Part shown: positions 1 to 8,952 of the stretch, piece after piece
Position numbering within the stretch: position 1 is the stretch's first letter
Layout of the letters: the number at the start of each line of letters is the position of its first letter
From: Shewanella psychropiezotolerans
GTDB lineage: Bacteria > Pseudomonadota > Gammaproteobacteria > Enterobacterales > Shewanellaceae
NCBI RefSeq assembly: GCF_007197555.1
Contig: NZ_CP041614.1
Coordinates: forward strand, 1,108,001 to 1,172,000
Length of the DNA: 64,000 bases
Reading direction: 5' to 3'
Notes under the pieces: model-generated
Told to the model about the DNA's origin: nothing
Databases searched by the model: none
Seen by the model: the letters and a program-made list of their open reading frames with translations, nothing else
Position numbers and translations under genes: made by a program

Positions 1-410
1 GTGAATTGCTGCGTTACGTCCTCGCTCACAATTCGCCTACCTAAAGGTATGTCTTCGTTGTTCGCTGTGGGGCGCCTTGCACTTCGCTTCTTCATCACGC
101 CATTTTCTTTCTGCCTGTTTGAAATTACATTTCTTTGTGCTAACCACTGTGGCGTTATTGTCTGCCCGGCTTGCAGTTATAAAGAGTTCAGCCAATTACA
201 TAGAGCCGTCAGCTTATCTAATAAAGAGCCTTCGGCGGCTTTTGGGTAGAAAGCGCGTATGCTCAGGGGCAGGCTTTCAGTGAATGTCTTAAGAGAATTG
301 CTTTGGATTCTTAGAGAGGATCTTGGGGGTTGCTTAGATAAATCTAGGGTGATTTTTTTGGAAGAGTTTTAGAGTGAAACGGGATAAGTACTTGGATATT
401 AAGATAAGTT
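1..410. other. Intergenic stretch with no supported gene
   Basis: Open frames exist on the plus strand but the predicted peptides are low-complexity, lack a good ribosome binding site and resemble no family I know. I see no RNA gene or insertion sequence. The segment may be the far flank of a gene outside the window. Confidence 0.5.
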
Positions 411-497
411 TGGTACAGATGGAGAGACTTGAACTCTCACGCCCTTACGGGCACTAGCACCTGAAGCTAGCGTGTCTACCAATTCCACCACATCTGC
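411..497 (-). tRNA. tRNA-Leu (CAG anticodon)
   Basis: Read on the minus strand this folds as a class II tRNA. The acceptor arm GCAGATG pairs with CATCTGT (one G-U), followed by discriminator A and an encoded CCA. The D-arm TGGAATTGGTAGACACG, the anticodon arm with TTCAGGT in the loop, a long variable arm GCCCGTAAGGGC and the T-arm GTTCAAGTC are all typical of leucine tRNAs. By alignment with E. coli leu tRNAs the anticodon is CAG. It stands alone. Confidence 0.95.
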
Positions 498-660
498 ATT
501 GCTTATAGTCAAGAAAATAGTTCATTAATACACCTATTTTTCAACTGCTTGCAAGACTGATAGTACTGCTCTATCTTATTGCTGTCAATCAATCTCAGAG
601 TAATTGGTCTTGGCCTGTCATTGAATGAAATCGCTATGTGTATTTTTATAAGAGAAGGTA

Positions 661-1485
661 ATGAAAACTATAAAAAGAATCGTCTTGTTATTGGCTGTTT
701 GTCTGCCAGTATTTTCGTCTATGGCCGCGCCCGCTAAACGAGTGATTGCGCTATCGCCGCACTCGGTTGAGATGCTGTATGCGATTGGCGCCGGAGACTC
801 AATACTCGCGACCACAGATCATGCCGACTTTCCAAAATCGGCCTTGGATATCCCTAGAATCGGTGGCTATCACGGCATTCAGATAGAGAGGGTGCTTGAG
901 CTGGAGCCCGACTTAGTCGTGGTCTGGGGAAGTGGCAATAAGGCCGAGGATCTACAGCGCTTAAAGGACCTGGGATTTAATGTGTATAACAGCGACCCTA
1001 AGACACTGGAAGCCGTTGCCGATGAGCTAAAAGAGCTGGGAGAGTTAACTGGCCATCAAGTCGAGGCAAACAAGGTCGCCGCTGATTACCTTGCTGGGCT
1101 TGAGGCTCTGCGAAACGATAATCTGGTTAAGCCTGAGGTGAAAGTCTTCTATCAGCTCTGGTCTACTCCCTTGATGACAGTGGCTAAGAATAGCTGGATA
1201 CAACAGATAATAGCTGTTTGTCATGGCGACAATGTCTATCTCGATGCGGCCAGTGATTACCCTCAGGTCAGTTTGGAGAGTGTGCTGCTGAAGATGCCGG
1301 ACGTTATTCTGCAGAGTCAGGATGAAGGCAATGTTTTAGGCGTCGACTGGAGTGAGTGGCAGGAGATCCCGGCAGTTAAGAATGAGCATATTTATCAGCT
1401 CAATGCAGACCTGTTACACAGAGCTACACCGCGCGCACTTCAAGGCGTTCAAGCCCTGTGTGATGCGTTAGATAAGGCGAGATAG
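661..1485 (+). CDS. btuF: BtuF-like periplasmic cobalamin/metal-chelate binding protein
   Basis: This 274-residue protein has an N-terminal signal peptide (about residues 1-22, ending SSMAA) and a single class III periplasmic binding domain. Motifs of the BtuF/FepB fold are visible: RVIALSPHSVEMLYAIG near the mature start and RIGGYHGIQIERVLELEPDLVV in the first lobe. It would bind vitamin B12 (or another corrinoid or chelate) in the periplasm and hand it to an inner-membrane ABC importer. No BtuC/BtuD genes lie next to it, so the transporter must be elsewhere. A purine-rich GAGAAGG lies just before the ATG. The length matches E. coli BtuF (266). The substrate is inferred from family only. Confidence 0.82.
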   Translation: MKTIKRIVLLLAVCLPVFSSMAAPAKRVIALSPHSVEMLYAIGAGDSILATTDHADFPKSALDIPRIGGYHGIQIERVLELEPDLVVVWGSGNKAEDLQRLKDLGFNVYNSDPKTLEAVADELKELGELTGHQVEANKVAADYLAGLEALRNDNLVKPEVKVFYQLWSTPLMTVAKNSWIQQIIAVCHGDNVYLDAASDYPQVSLESVLLKMPDVILQSQDEGNVLGVDWSEWQEIPAVKNEHIYQLNADLLHRATPRALQGVQALCDALDKAR

Positions 1486-1506
1486 CCGCGAACTATGAGC
1501 TTTTAT

Positions 1507-1570
1507 GTAGGAGCTGCTTTAGCTGCGAAGCTTTATCTGTGTTATCTCTCCCGGCTAAAGCCGGTCCTAC
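1507..1570. repeat. REP-type palindromic pair
   Basis: Two inverted copies of a GTAGGA...TCCTAC palindrome face each other: GTAGGAGCTGCTTTAGCTGC at the left and GGCTAAAGCCGGTCCTAC at the right. The same element occurs at 12335 and, as a half, at 21401. This is the classic architecture of REP/REPIN elements mobilised by RAYT transposases; no RAYT gene is in this window. It lies directly after the btuF-like gene. Confidence 0.8.
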
Positions 1571-1594
1571 AATTTTAATGGAACTTTGTGCCCT

Positions 1595-1978
1595 ATGACG
1601 ACTTTACTTATTTGTATGTTTATTGCCATGTTGTTGCCTTATTTGACGAAAGGGCCTGTTGCTTGGGCCATGGCTAAAGCGGGTGGCTACGATAACGCCC
1701 ACCCGAGGGCGCAACAGGCCAAGCTAACTGGCTTCGGTGCTCGCGCGGTGGCGGGGCATCAAAATGCCTTCGAGTCTCTATTGATTTTTGGCTCGTCGGT
1801 AGTGGCTGTCATTGCCACCGATAGCGTTAATGAAACAGTAGTGACCTTGGCGATAATTCATGTGGTTGCACGTATCGCCTATCAGATTCTCTATTTGATC
1901 GATAAAGGGACTTTACGTTCTCTGGCTTGGTTTGTGGCTGTGTTCTGCTCCTTCGGCATTTTCTTCCAGGCGTTTTAA
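1595..1978 (+). CDS. MAPEG-family membrane protein
   Basis: A 127-residue integral membrane protein with about four hydrophobic segments. It shows the MAPEG signature of microsomal glutathione transferase relatives: a polar loop with NAHPRAQQAKLTGFGARAVA, then the conserved HQNAFES segment, and later ARIAYQILY. Bacterial members of this short type are uncharacterised; glutathione-dependent detoxification is known only for the wider family. The frame extends back to a TTG at 1586, but the ATG at 1595 fits the family N-terminus better. It follows the REP pair and is followed by a strong hairpin. Confidence 0.8.
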   Translation: MTTLLICMFIAMLLPYLTKGPVAWAMAKAGGYDNAHPRAQQAKLTGFGARAVAGHQNAFESLLIFGSSVVAVIATDSVNETVVTLAIIHVVARIAYQILYLIDKGTLRSLAWFVAVFCSFGIFFQAF

Positions 1979-2020
1979 TTGAGCATAAGCTCCAGTCAGA
2001 ATCTTAAGCCATGAAACATA

Positions 2021-2050
2021 AGAAAAGCGATCGTTAACGATCGCTTTTCT
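2021..2050. terminator. Perfect palindromic bidirectional terminator
   Basis: A perfect 30-bp palindrome centred on GTTAAC, with AAAAGCGATC on the left and GATCGCTTTT on the right, so it has A- and T-tracts on the two sides and can end transcription in both directions. It sits between the converging MAPEG and cytochrome b561 genes. Almost the same palindrome recurs at 2887-2912. Confidence 0.85.
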
Positions 2051-2159
2051 TTGGGATAGGCTAATTACGCGATTAAAAACCTGGCTTTTGTGTATCTAGC
2101 CGATATTAATATTGAAGTTTTTCATTATTAATATCCATCCATATATGAATAACCCTTAT

Positions 2160-2729
2160 TTAAATGGTTTTACGAAGTATAAATTTAGGTCCCAACATGC
2201 GGATGAGTACATTATTTTTTTCTATTAAATGATGTTTAAGCGCCGCAGCAATATGTACTAACATAAATATAGCTAAACAAATGCAGCTGTATCGATGAAT
2301 TATAAAAAAGAAATGGTTTATTTCTGGTGTGGTTATTGGATTGGGTAATTCAAACAACCAGAAAATTTCAAAGCTATGTTCTAGCATTAAAAATCCTGAT
2401 AAATAAACAATAAACATGTTTAAATACAAAGTTGAATGAACAATGTTGGCTATCTTTTTCTGTAGTAATGGGAGGCCGCTGCTTGAATCAGGCTCCTGTC
2501 TGAAGTGTGACCATATCCAGCGAAATATAAAAAGTATTGCTACCACACTGGCTAGGGATACGTTGATATCTCCAATAAATTGATAGATGACTGGATATGT
2601 CTCTTCGAGTACGAACATGGTATATCCAGCAATTGTATTATAAATAATAGTAAACGCGATCACCCAGTGAAAAAAACGAGTTAATAAGTCGTAATGAGCC
2701 TGTGTGCTTTTTAATGGTGAGCTTGTCAT
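2160..2729 (-). CDS. Cytochrome b561-family di-heme membrane protein
   Basis: A 189-residue protein with four predicted membrane helices, each carrying His residues expected to hold two b-type hemes: FFHWVIAF in helix 1, IVHSTLYL in helix 2-3, and IIHRYSC plus LVHIAAALKHH in the last two. It belongs to the prokaryotic CybB/nickel-type cytochrome b561 family, which moves electrons across the inner membrane from quinol or to peroxide/superoxide. The start used is the ATG with GGAGAG just upstream; an ATG 15 bases earlier lacks that site. The gene is AT-richer than its neighbours and lies between two near-identical terminator segments, which suggests insertion. Confidence 0.85.
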   Translation of the reverse strand: MTSSPLKSTQAHYDLLTRFFHWVIAFTIIYNTIAGYTMFVLEETYPVIYQFIGDINVSLASVVAILFIFRWIWSHFRQEPDSSSGLPLLQKKIANIVHSTLYLNMFIVYLSGFLMLEHSFEIFWLFELPNPITTPEINHFFFIIHRYSCICLAIFMLVHIAAALKHHLIEKNNVLIRMLGPKFILRKTI

Positions 2730-2886
2730 TGCTCTCTCCTTCAAACGAGATAAGAGTACGAAATAGATGTCAACTTCTCCGGTTTATGACAGAAGGCTAT
2801 GCCACCTTCTGTATGTTCGGCACCTTCTATTAAGTGTTTTAATTGAGCATTAATTTAAATCTGACTCTTTGTCTATGAGGCATGAA

Positions 2887-2912
2887 AAAAGCGATCGTTA
2901 ACGATCGCTTTT
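2887..2912. terminator. Palindromic terminator, second copy
   Basis: A perfect 26-bp palindrome, again centred on GTTAAC with AAAAGCGATC arms and flanking T-tract, located after the gbpA stop codon on the minus strand. It shares its whole core, and also an upstream TTTTAATTGAGCAT block, with the 2021-2050 terminator. Confidence 0.85.
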
Positions 2913-2946
2913 ATTTTTGGGAGGATTGGTATTTAGTCAGTGTGAA

Positions 2947-4365
2947 CTAGTTTACTTCATCCCAGGCATCGGAAGAGTTGCTGCCTACACCTGGCTCATA
3001 CTGAGAGGCACTTTCGCTCCAGATGTTACACCAACCGCTGTATGGAAAGGCTTTACACTGATAGATTTGACCGTTTTTCGGTTGAAACACCTTAGTGCCT
3101 TCAACGTAAGAGCCTAACCCTTCAGGGAAGCTATAGTCATACTCTCCAGTGCTTGGCTCTTTGAACATGATATCGAAGTTTTCATGGACATTATCTCCGC
3201 CATTTTTGGGACTACTTATCAGTTTGAGAATATGATGGTCAGCTTGGACATTAGCCACTGGCGTAATTGCAAAACTATGGCTGGCATTGTCTTCAACCAC
3301 GGCATGTTCGTAGGCCAGCGGTGCGCCGCCATGATCATATAGGGTTGCATTTACCAACATGGTATCGCCAGTTGCGCTAGCTTCGAAGTTTATTGTCACT
3401 GAGCCATCTTGGATTTCATAACTGCCCTCTACTCCTGTGATAGTGACATCATGTTCTGGTGGCAATTGTTCTATCTGAATTTCTACGCTGGTGATGTCGC
3501 TTGCCTTGCTGACAAATATCTTATTGCTGCCGTAGACTGGCACAAATTCAGCCTGAGTATTGACCTGCCCCGATTGGATTTCACTTTGCTCGGCATTGAT
3601 CTTAGTGGCTAAAGCATAAGACCAGACATAGGCCTGAGTATCTTGTGTTATTTCAAGGCGTGTAGCTAAACCTGAAACTTCGCTGCCATTAGCAAATACA
3701 CGGGTTCTCACCAAGTCACCAGCTTTTAAGTCGCTAGATGGGATGATAGTACCGCCATGCTTCCAACCTTCAGGTGTTTCATCATCGAAGGTGAGGTCGA
3801 CAACGTTATAGAAGGCATTAGCCGTATCCGCTACATCCCAAACTGCTAGCATTATTTGGTAACCGCTACGCTCAGGAATATTACACATATGGGACAGAGC
3901 CATAGGAGGAACCTGATCGTTATAATCTACTTCACAGAACGGCTCGAGTTCGAAACTGTCTCGGGTGAGTGCCGCACTCGGGTTCCAGTTCTGTTTGGTC
4001 ATGTAGTAATGAAACTTAGCGGTTCTGTGGTTGGCGGTGAAGGTCCAGTGGATCTCCATCGGGCCAGATTCAATCTCTTTCTTTACCCATCGCAAAGGGG
4101 ACTGCTCATCGAGTACTTTATAGGGAGTGCCTGCACTGGCTATTTGGCTATCTGCAGGCCCAGAAGCTGGAAAACCTTTAAGTGCTTCCAGACTTTGAGA
4201 GTTTCCTCTTAGCTCATTACAGTTACTGTTTTCCGGCTGTTTATCACAAAGGTAACCTCGGGCTTCGGTCCCAGGTGTTGTGATGTACCCATGGGCGAAT
4301 GCGCCTGTACTGGCAAGCAGTGTACTTGCAGCAAAGAGGCGAATTATATTTTGATTTACTGTCAT
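2947..4365 (-). CDS. gbpA: GbpA: secreted chitin/GlcNAc-binding protein with AA10 LPMO domain
   Basis: A 472-residue secreted protein. A signal peptide ends AFA and the mature chain begins with His25 (HGYITTPGTEARGYLC), the N-terminal half of the copper histidine brace. The second brace His is in TANHRT, about residue 112. Residues 25-200 form the AA10 lytic polysaccharide monooxygenase domain; the middle part matches the two GbpA linker domains; the C-terminus (QIYQCKAFPYSGWCN) is a type 5/12 chitin-binding module. In Vibrio cholerae GbpA binds chitin and mucin (family knowledge). The ATG used has GGAAG seven bases upstream; the longer frame needs a TTG. A c-di-GMP riboswitch precedes it. 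Confidence 0.93.
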   Translation of the reverse strand: MTVNQNIIRLFAASTLLASTGAFAHGYITTPGTEARGYLCDKQPENSNCNELRGNSQSLEALKGFPASGPADSQIASAGTPYKVLDEQSPLRWVKKEIESGPMEIHWTFTANHRTAKFHYYMTKQNWNPSAALTRDSFELEPFCEVDYNDQVPPMALSHMCNIPERSGYQIMLAVWDVADTANAFYNVVDLTFDDETPEGWKHGGTIIPSSDLKAGDLVRTRVFANGSEVSGLATRLEITQDTQAYVWSYALATKINAEQSEIQSGQVNTQAEFVPVYGSNKIFVSKASDITSVEIQIEQLPPEHDVTITGVEGSYEIQDGSVTINFEASATGDTMLVNATLYDHGGAPLAYEHAVVEDNASHSFAITPVANVQADHHILKLISSPKNGGDNVHENFDIMFKEPSTGEYDYSFPEGLGSYVEGTKVFQPKNGQIYQCKAFPYSGWCNIWSESASQYEPGVGSNSSDAWDEVN

Positions 4366-4427
4366 AAATACTTCCAATTAATTGATAGATTTGTGAACAG
4401 TCAATTTGGCCTGAAGCGCTAACTTCA

Positions 4428-4528
4428 GTAAGTTGCAACCCCGCTATCTTGGATGCTAGTTAACTGACTAACATCTTTAGATCGGAAGCTTTGCGTCCTA
4501 GTCTTTCAACTAGTTTGCCAAGTGACTA
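4428..4528 (-). promoter_or_regulatory. Cyclic-di-GMP-I (GEMM-I) riboswitch upstream of gbpA
   Basis: On the minus strand, the leader contains the conserved GEMM-I blocks in the right order: GGCAAAC, a short hairpin capped by GAAA (CTAGTTGAAAGACTAG), GGACGCAAAGC, a variable stem, then AGCGGGGTTGC. These match the V. cholerae Vc1/Vc2 aptamers, and Vc1 sits upstream of gbpA too. A small hairpin CTGAAG-TTAGCG-CTTCAG lies at 4411-4428, between aptamer and start codon, and could be part of the expression platform. No clear U-tract follows it, so control may be translational. Confidence 0.9.
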
Positions 4529-4989
4529 ATAATGGCATTCGTTTATTGAGCGGCTTGTATCTGCTTTACCGTACGAATGAACGAATGTAAGCGAGAAACT
4601 ACAGTTTAAATTCAAAAAGTTAAAGCTATTTTATTTGCCTGGTTACAAAGTGTTGCATGTGAATAAATACTCTAATTTAGAGTATGTTAATGCTTGCGTT
4701 TTTTACCGTGCCATATGGGTTGCGTAATTGTTGATTTATGTTTTGGGCCATTTGCTGATGGCCCAGTCTGTAAGACATTTGGTTTATTGGTCTTTTTAGC
4801 TGTGGATAGAATTTTGACTCTTACGCTAGTATTTCGACACTGGGAGTATTTTTTGACTGGGATGATTTTTTTCATTTTCTGAGATAATTTGACTAATATT
4901 TTAATCTGTATTGTTTGCTCCGCAAAACAAGCTGGATGCAGTGTGAAAATGTGGGTCAGTCATCGAGTGGTGACCGACTCATTGGTTAG
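4529..4989. other. Intergenic region upstream of gbpA
   Basis: Holds the presumed gbpA promoter. A 62-codon minus-strand frame at 4687-4875 encodes a Lys-rich peptide without a good ribosome binding site; I do not regard it as supported. A GGGCCAT/ATGGCCC hairpin lies near 4746-4764. Confidence 0.45.
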
Positions 4990-5035
4990 CTCGTCGATTT
5001 GATAGCCTCTATTGTTAGCGAGGCTATGATCGGCG
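4990..5035 (-). terminator. Hairpin after the efflux operon
   Basis: Nested arms TCGTCGAT/ATCGGCGA (one mismatch) and TAGCCTC/GAGGCTA fold into a long hairpin that begins one base after the rhodanese stop codon. There is no strong T-tract, so it may stabilise the message end rather than terminate by itself. Confidence 0.45.
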
Positions 5036-5036
5036 A

Positions 5037-5384
5037 CTAGCTATTGGCGGCGAAGACGGCATCCTGTTTACAGGTGATCGCCCACACATTCTCATATCCA
5101 AGTCTCAGCAACTGCTCCGCCGCCAGACATGCTCTGACCCCCGAGCCACAATGAATGAAGATGGCCTGTTTCTCGTCAGGATAGAGGGTGAGCATCTTCA
5201 TCTCTAATACGCCACGGGGAATATGTACTGCGCTCTCTACGGCCTGTTGGGCCCGTTCGGATGTTTCACGCACATCGATTAATACGCCATTTTTACTCTG
5301 GCACATTAAGGCGGCTTGTTGCGCCGTGATGGTATTTAATGGGGCTTTCACTTCGGCCATGATGTCGGCTATGGATCTCAACAT
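5037..5384 (-). CDS. Single-domain rhodanese-like protein
   Basis: A 115-residue protein made of one rhodanese domain. The active-site loop IHCGSGVRA carries the catalytic Cys, and the substrate-side motif VLIDVRE is present. Single-domain rhodaneses move sulfane sulfur between thiols in the cytoplasm. It is the last gene of a minus-strand run: adaptor, RND pump, DUF2892 protein, rhodanese. DUF2892 and rhodanese are fused in E. coli YgaP, so their adjacency here is consistent with a joint role. The link of sulfur transfer to the efflux pump is inference. Confidence 0.85.
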   Translation of the reverse strand: MLRSIADIMAEVKAPLNTITAQQAALMCQSKNGVLIDVRETSERAQQAVESAVHIPRGVLEMKMLTLYPDEKQAIFIHCGSGVRACLAAEQLLRLGYENVWAITCKQDAVFAANS

Positions 5385-5421
5385 AGATTTTTCCTCTTCT
5401 CTTTACTATGGTTTAACTGGA

Positions 5422-5637
5422 TTAAGGCTTAGCCAGGGCGCACTGAGCCTCAGTTTTCATACCCAGTTTCTTCATTAGAATAGCGACGGGGCAGAAGCCG
5501 GTAAAGGCGCTCTGAAACAAGTTGGCTCCGACGAATAGGGTGAACCAGACAAAGTGTGGGTTGACCCACACAGTTAAGGCAAGTGATATCAGTACCATGA
5601 TCCCTGCGAAGGCCATGATAAAACGCTCTATTGACAT
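5422..5637 (-). CDS. DUF2892 (YgaP-type) small inner-membrane protein
   Basis: A 71-residue protein with two hydrophobic helices (about residues 5-25 and 28-48) and the DUF2892 pattern MSIERFIMAFAGIMVLIS and a loop with GFCPVAILMKKLG. In E. coli YgaP this unit is the membrane anchor of a rhodanese; here the rhodanese is a separate gene 37 bases downstream. A GGAGAA ribosome binding site precedes the ATG. It probably belongs to the same operon as the RND pump 66 bases upstream. Confidence 0.85.
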   Translation of the reverse strand: MSIERFIMAFAGIMVLISLALTVWVNPHFVWFTLFVGANLFQSAFTGFCPVAILMKKLGMKTEAQCALAKP

Positions 5638-5703
5638 ATGTTCTCCTGGAAGGGAGTTAGGCTCCCCAATGTTTGACTAAAGTTACCAGCTTAAATAATG
5701 GAT

Positions 5704-8700
5704 TTAGCTGAATTTATTCTTCATCACGGCATAATAGAGCACAGGGATCACTACCAGAGTTAACAGGGTGGATACCATGATGCCGAATATTAAACTGATG
5801 GCCAGGCCATTAAATATCGGGTCATCTATGATAAATAGGGCGCCAATCATGGCTGCCAGAGCCGTGAGCATGATAGGTTTGGCTCGCACCGCACCAGAGT
5901 GGATCACCGCTTGCTCGAAAGGAACACCGGCGGCGGTCTCTTTATTGATGAAGTCCACTAACAGGATCGAGTTTCTGACTATTATCCCGGCCAGCGCGAT
6001 CATGCCTATCATGGATGGGGCGGTAAAATTAGCCCCCAGCAGTGCGTGTCCCGGCATGACGCCTATGATGGTGAGCGGTATGGGGGCCATGATGATCAAA
6101 GGCACTGTGTAAGATCTGAACTGGCCCACCACTAACAGATAGATGGCTATTATGCCTACGCCATAGGCGATCCCCATGTCGCGGAAGGTCTCATAGGTTA
6201 TCTTCCATTCGCCATCCCAGAGTACCGCTACGGAATCGAGTCCCGTGGGTTGATTGATATAGTGTTGCTCGAATCCCAGCCCTTCTTTGTTATCTATCTG
6301 AGCGGCCATGTCGAACATGCCATACAGAGGACTATCATTCTCCCCGGCCATGTCGGCAACCACCATGATCATGGGGATCATATTCTTGTGGATGATGGGC
6401 GCGTCTATGACTCCTTTGTGGATAGTGATCAGCTCTGATACCGGGATGCGTATGCCATCGGCTCCCGTTAGCTTGAGATTGAGTACCTGATCGAGATCCA
6501 CCTTGGCCGACTCTTTCAGCTGTAAGCGGATCGGCACAGGATATTTTTGCTTATCATCATGTAGGTAGCTCATGTCTTTTCCGCCAATGGAGGTGGCGAT
6601 CAAGTCGACGATATTCTGATAGGGGACGCCTAGTATGCTGGCTCGGTTTCGGTCGATTTTTACCTGCCACTTTTGCTGTGCGGCCGGTAGGAAAATGTCG
6701 ATGTCGACGACGCCATCTGTCTGTTTAAACAAGGTAAGCAGTTCGTTAGCGGCCCGCTCCCGAATCACCTCACTGGGGCCATAAACCTCGGCCACTATGG
6801 GTGACCATACCGGTGGCCCGGGCGGAACCTCAACCACCTTGATGTTGGCATGGTAGCGCTTGCCAATCTCCTGCAGAGGCCCGCGCACCGACTGAGCGAT
6901 AGTGTGGCTATCACGCTCCCGGTGTTTTTTTTCCAGCAGGTTGACCTGAATGTCGCCCAGCTCCTGACTCTCCCTGAGGAAGTAGTGCCTGACCAGGCCA
7001 TTGAAGTTCATCGGTGCATTCGTACCGGCGTAGAGCTGATAGTTGTCTACTTCTTCTACCGTGGCCAGATAACGTCCCAAGTCCTGCAGCACGCGCTGAG
7101 TCTGCTCGACAGGCGTGCCTTCGGGCATATCGACCATCACCTGAAACTCGGACTTATTATCCAGAGGTAACATCTTAAGGAGCACCAACTGGCCAATAGG
7201 CAGCGCGACCGCGACGCCAATTAAAACAAAGATGCCCGCCGCGAGTCCGAGTCTAGCCTTCCTCGCTCCTTTGCCCAACACAAAGGGGCCGATAAGGCGG
7301 GTGAATAACCTGAACATCAGGCCAGTGCTTTGTTGATTTTCACCGCTATTTCCTTCAGGCAAAGCGCGTTTATGTTTCAGTAGTTTATGGCTGAGCCAAG
7401 GGGTGACGATGAAGGCGATGGCCAGGGAAATCAACATGCCCATGCTGGCATTGATGGGGATTGGCGCCATATAAGGGCCCATAAGGCCGGAGACGAAGGC
7501 CATCGGCAGCAGGGCGGCGATAACGGTAAAGGTCGCCAATATGGTGGGGCTTCCTACCTCATCGACGGCCTCGGGGATAAGCTCAGTCAGGCTCTTCTTG
7601 CCCATGGCCATATGACGATGAATATTCTCAACCACGACTATGGCGTCATCTACCAGGATGCCGATGGAGAAAATCAGTGCGAACAGTGAGATGCGATTGA
7701 GCGTGAAGCCCCAGGCCCAGGAGGCGAACAAGGTGATGGCTAAAGTGATGATGATGGCCATGCCGACCACCACAGCTTCTCGTGCGCCCATGGTAATTAG
7801 CACTAAGATAACCACGGCGGCGGTGGCAAATATCAACTTAAATATTAAGGTATTGGCCTTATCTCCGGCGGTCTCACCATAGTTGCGCGTTACTGTGATC
7901 TCGACATTGTCCGGCAGCAGAATATTTTTGACTTTATCGACTCGCTGGAGAAGTTGCTCGGCGACGCCGACGGCATTCTCGCCCGCCTGCTTACCTATGG
8001 CGATAGTGACCGCGGGATACATGCCTGACTTGTCGCCATGCCAGGCGCTCTTGCTGGGGATATCGGCCTTGAGTGACAGCTCGGCGATATCGGCCAGATA
8101 CACGGGAACACTCTGACCGTAATTATTTTTATAGACGGAGACGACCAGCTGTTTCACATCGTCTAAGCTACGTAGAAATTGGCCCGCCTGCACTTTAATC
8201 TCCTGGTTTCCCTGTATCAGAGAGGCGGGCATGGAGATGTGATTATTGCTCGATAATGCCTGACCTATGGCATCGAAGCTCAGGCCGTAGTAGTTCATTT
8301 TTACCGGATCGATACGCACATTGAGCACCAGCTCATGGGAGCCCAGAGTATAGATCTCGCGAGTGCCGGGAATGCGCTTGAGCTCGGTTTCCAGTCTGTG
8401 GGCTACATGAGTCAGATCTTCCGCCGACACCTGAGTGTCTTTTGACCACAAGGTTAAGCTCATGATAGGTACATCATCGATTCCTCTGGGTTTGATCATG
8501 GGCTCGCCCACACCAGCGCCCGAAGGGAGCTTATCCAGATTGGAGTAGATCTGATTGTAGAGTTTTACTATGGCCTCGTTCTTGGGGATTCCCACGTCGA
8601 AGATGGCGATGATCAAGGCACCGTCAGGCTGTGAGAAGGAGTAGAGGGTATCTATGCCTTTGATCTGTGAGATCACTTGCTCTGCAGGCAGGGTGACCAG

Positions 8701-8937
8701 ACTCTCCACCTCTGCCGGTGTGGCACCGGGAAAGGGAATATAGACATCGGCGAAGGTGACGTCTATCTGAGGCTCCTCCTCCTTTGGGGTGACGAGTACC
8801 GCAAACAGTCCCAATAACAGGCCGAGAATGGCCAGTAAAGGTGTGATGGCGCTAAGCTGAAATACAGCGGCTATCTTGCCTGAGATGCCGAGACTCTTCG
8901 AGGAACCTGGCTCAGTTGGAATGTGTGAACTGCTCAT
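5704..8937 (-). CDS. RND-family efflux transporter permease
   Basis: A 1077-residue RND pump of the AcrB/MdtB-like class, with about twelve membrane helices in two repeats and two large periplasmic loops. The proton-relay segment GILVDDAIVVVENIHRH in helix 4 carries the paired Asp; the helix 10-11 block has IGMIALAGIIVRNSILLVDF. The N-terminus differs from AcrB by a longer cytoplasmic stretch. It forms the inner-membrane part of a tripartite exporter with the adaptor gene ending 15 bases upstream. No outer-membrane channel gene is present here, so TolC or another channel is probably shared. The substrate cannot be told from sequence. Confidence 0.92.
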   Translation of the reverse strand: MSSSHIPTEPGSSKSLGISGKIAAVFQLSAITPLLAILGLLLGLFAVLVTPKEEEPQIDVTFADVYIPFPGATPAEVESLVTLPAEQVISQIKGIDTLYSFSQPDGALIIAIFDVGIPKNEAIVKLYNQIYSNLDKLPSGAGVGEPMIKPRGIDDVPIMSLTLWSKDTQVSAEDLTHVAHRLETELKRIPGTREIYTLGSHELVLNVRIDPVKMNYYGLSFDAIGQALSSNNHISMPASLIQGNQEIKVQAGQFLRSLDDVKQLVVSVYKNNYGQSVPVYLADIAELSLKADIPSKSAWHGDKSGMYPAVTIAIGKQAGENAVGVAEQLLQRVDKVKNILLPDNVEITVTRNYGETAGDKANTLIFKLIFATAAVVILVLITMGAREAVVVGMAIIITLAITLFASWAWGFTLNRISLFALIFSIGILVDDAIVVVENIHRHMAMGKKSLTELIPEAVDEVGSPTILATFTVIAALLPMAFVSGLMGPYMAPIPINASMGMLISLAIAFIVTPWLSHKLLKHKRALPEGNSGENQQSTGLMFRLFTRLIGPFVLGKGARKARLGLAAGIFVLIGVAVALPIGQLVLLKMLPLDNKSEFQVMVDMPEGTPVEQTQRVLQDLGRYLATVEEVDNYQLYAGTNAPMNFNGLVRHYFLRESQELGDIQVNLLEKKHRERDSHTIAQSVRGPLQEIGKRYHANIKVVEVPPGPPVWSPIVAEVYGPSEVIRERAANELLTLFKQTDGVVDIDIFLPAAQQKWQVKIDRNRASILGVPYQNIVDLIATSIGGKDMSYLHDDKQKYPVPIRLQLKESAKVDLDQVLNLKLTGADGIRIPVSELITIHKGVIDAPIIHKNMIPMIMVVADMAGENDSPLYGMFDMAAQIDNKEGLGFEQHYINQPTGLDSVAVLWDGEWKITYETFRDMGIAYGVGIIAIYLLVVGQFRSYTVPLIIMAPIPLTIIGVMPGHALLGANFTAPSMIGMIALAGIIVRNSILLVDFINKETAAGVPFEQAVIHSGAVRAKPIMLTALAAMIGALFIIDDPIFNGLAISLIFGIMVSTLLTLVVIPVLYYAVMKNKFS

Positions 8938-8952
8938 CCTGTTGCGCTCCCC

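Noticed and set aside
1..249. 82-codon frame at the window edge
   Set aside because: Cys-rich random-looking translation, without start signals; the opposite strand gives an equally unconvincing frame.
4687..4882. Small frames on both strands upstream of gbpA
   Set aside because: The two frames are mirror images in one region, lack start signals and are not like any known protein.
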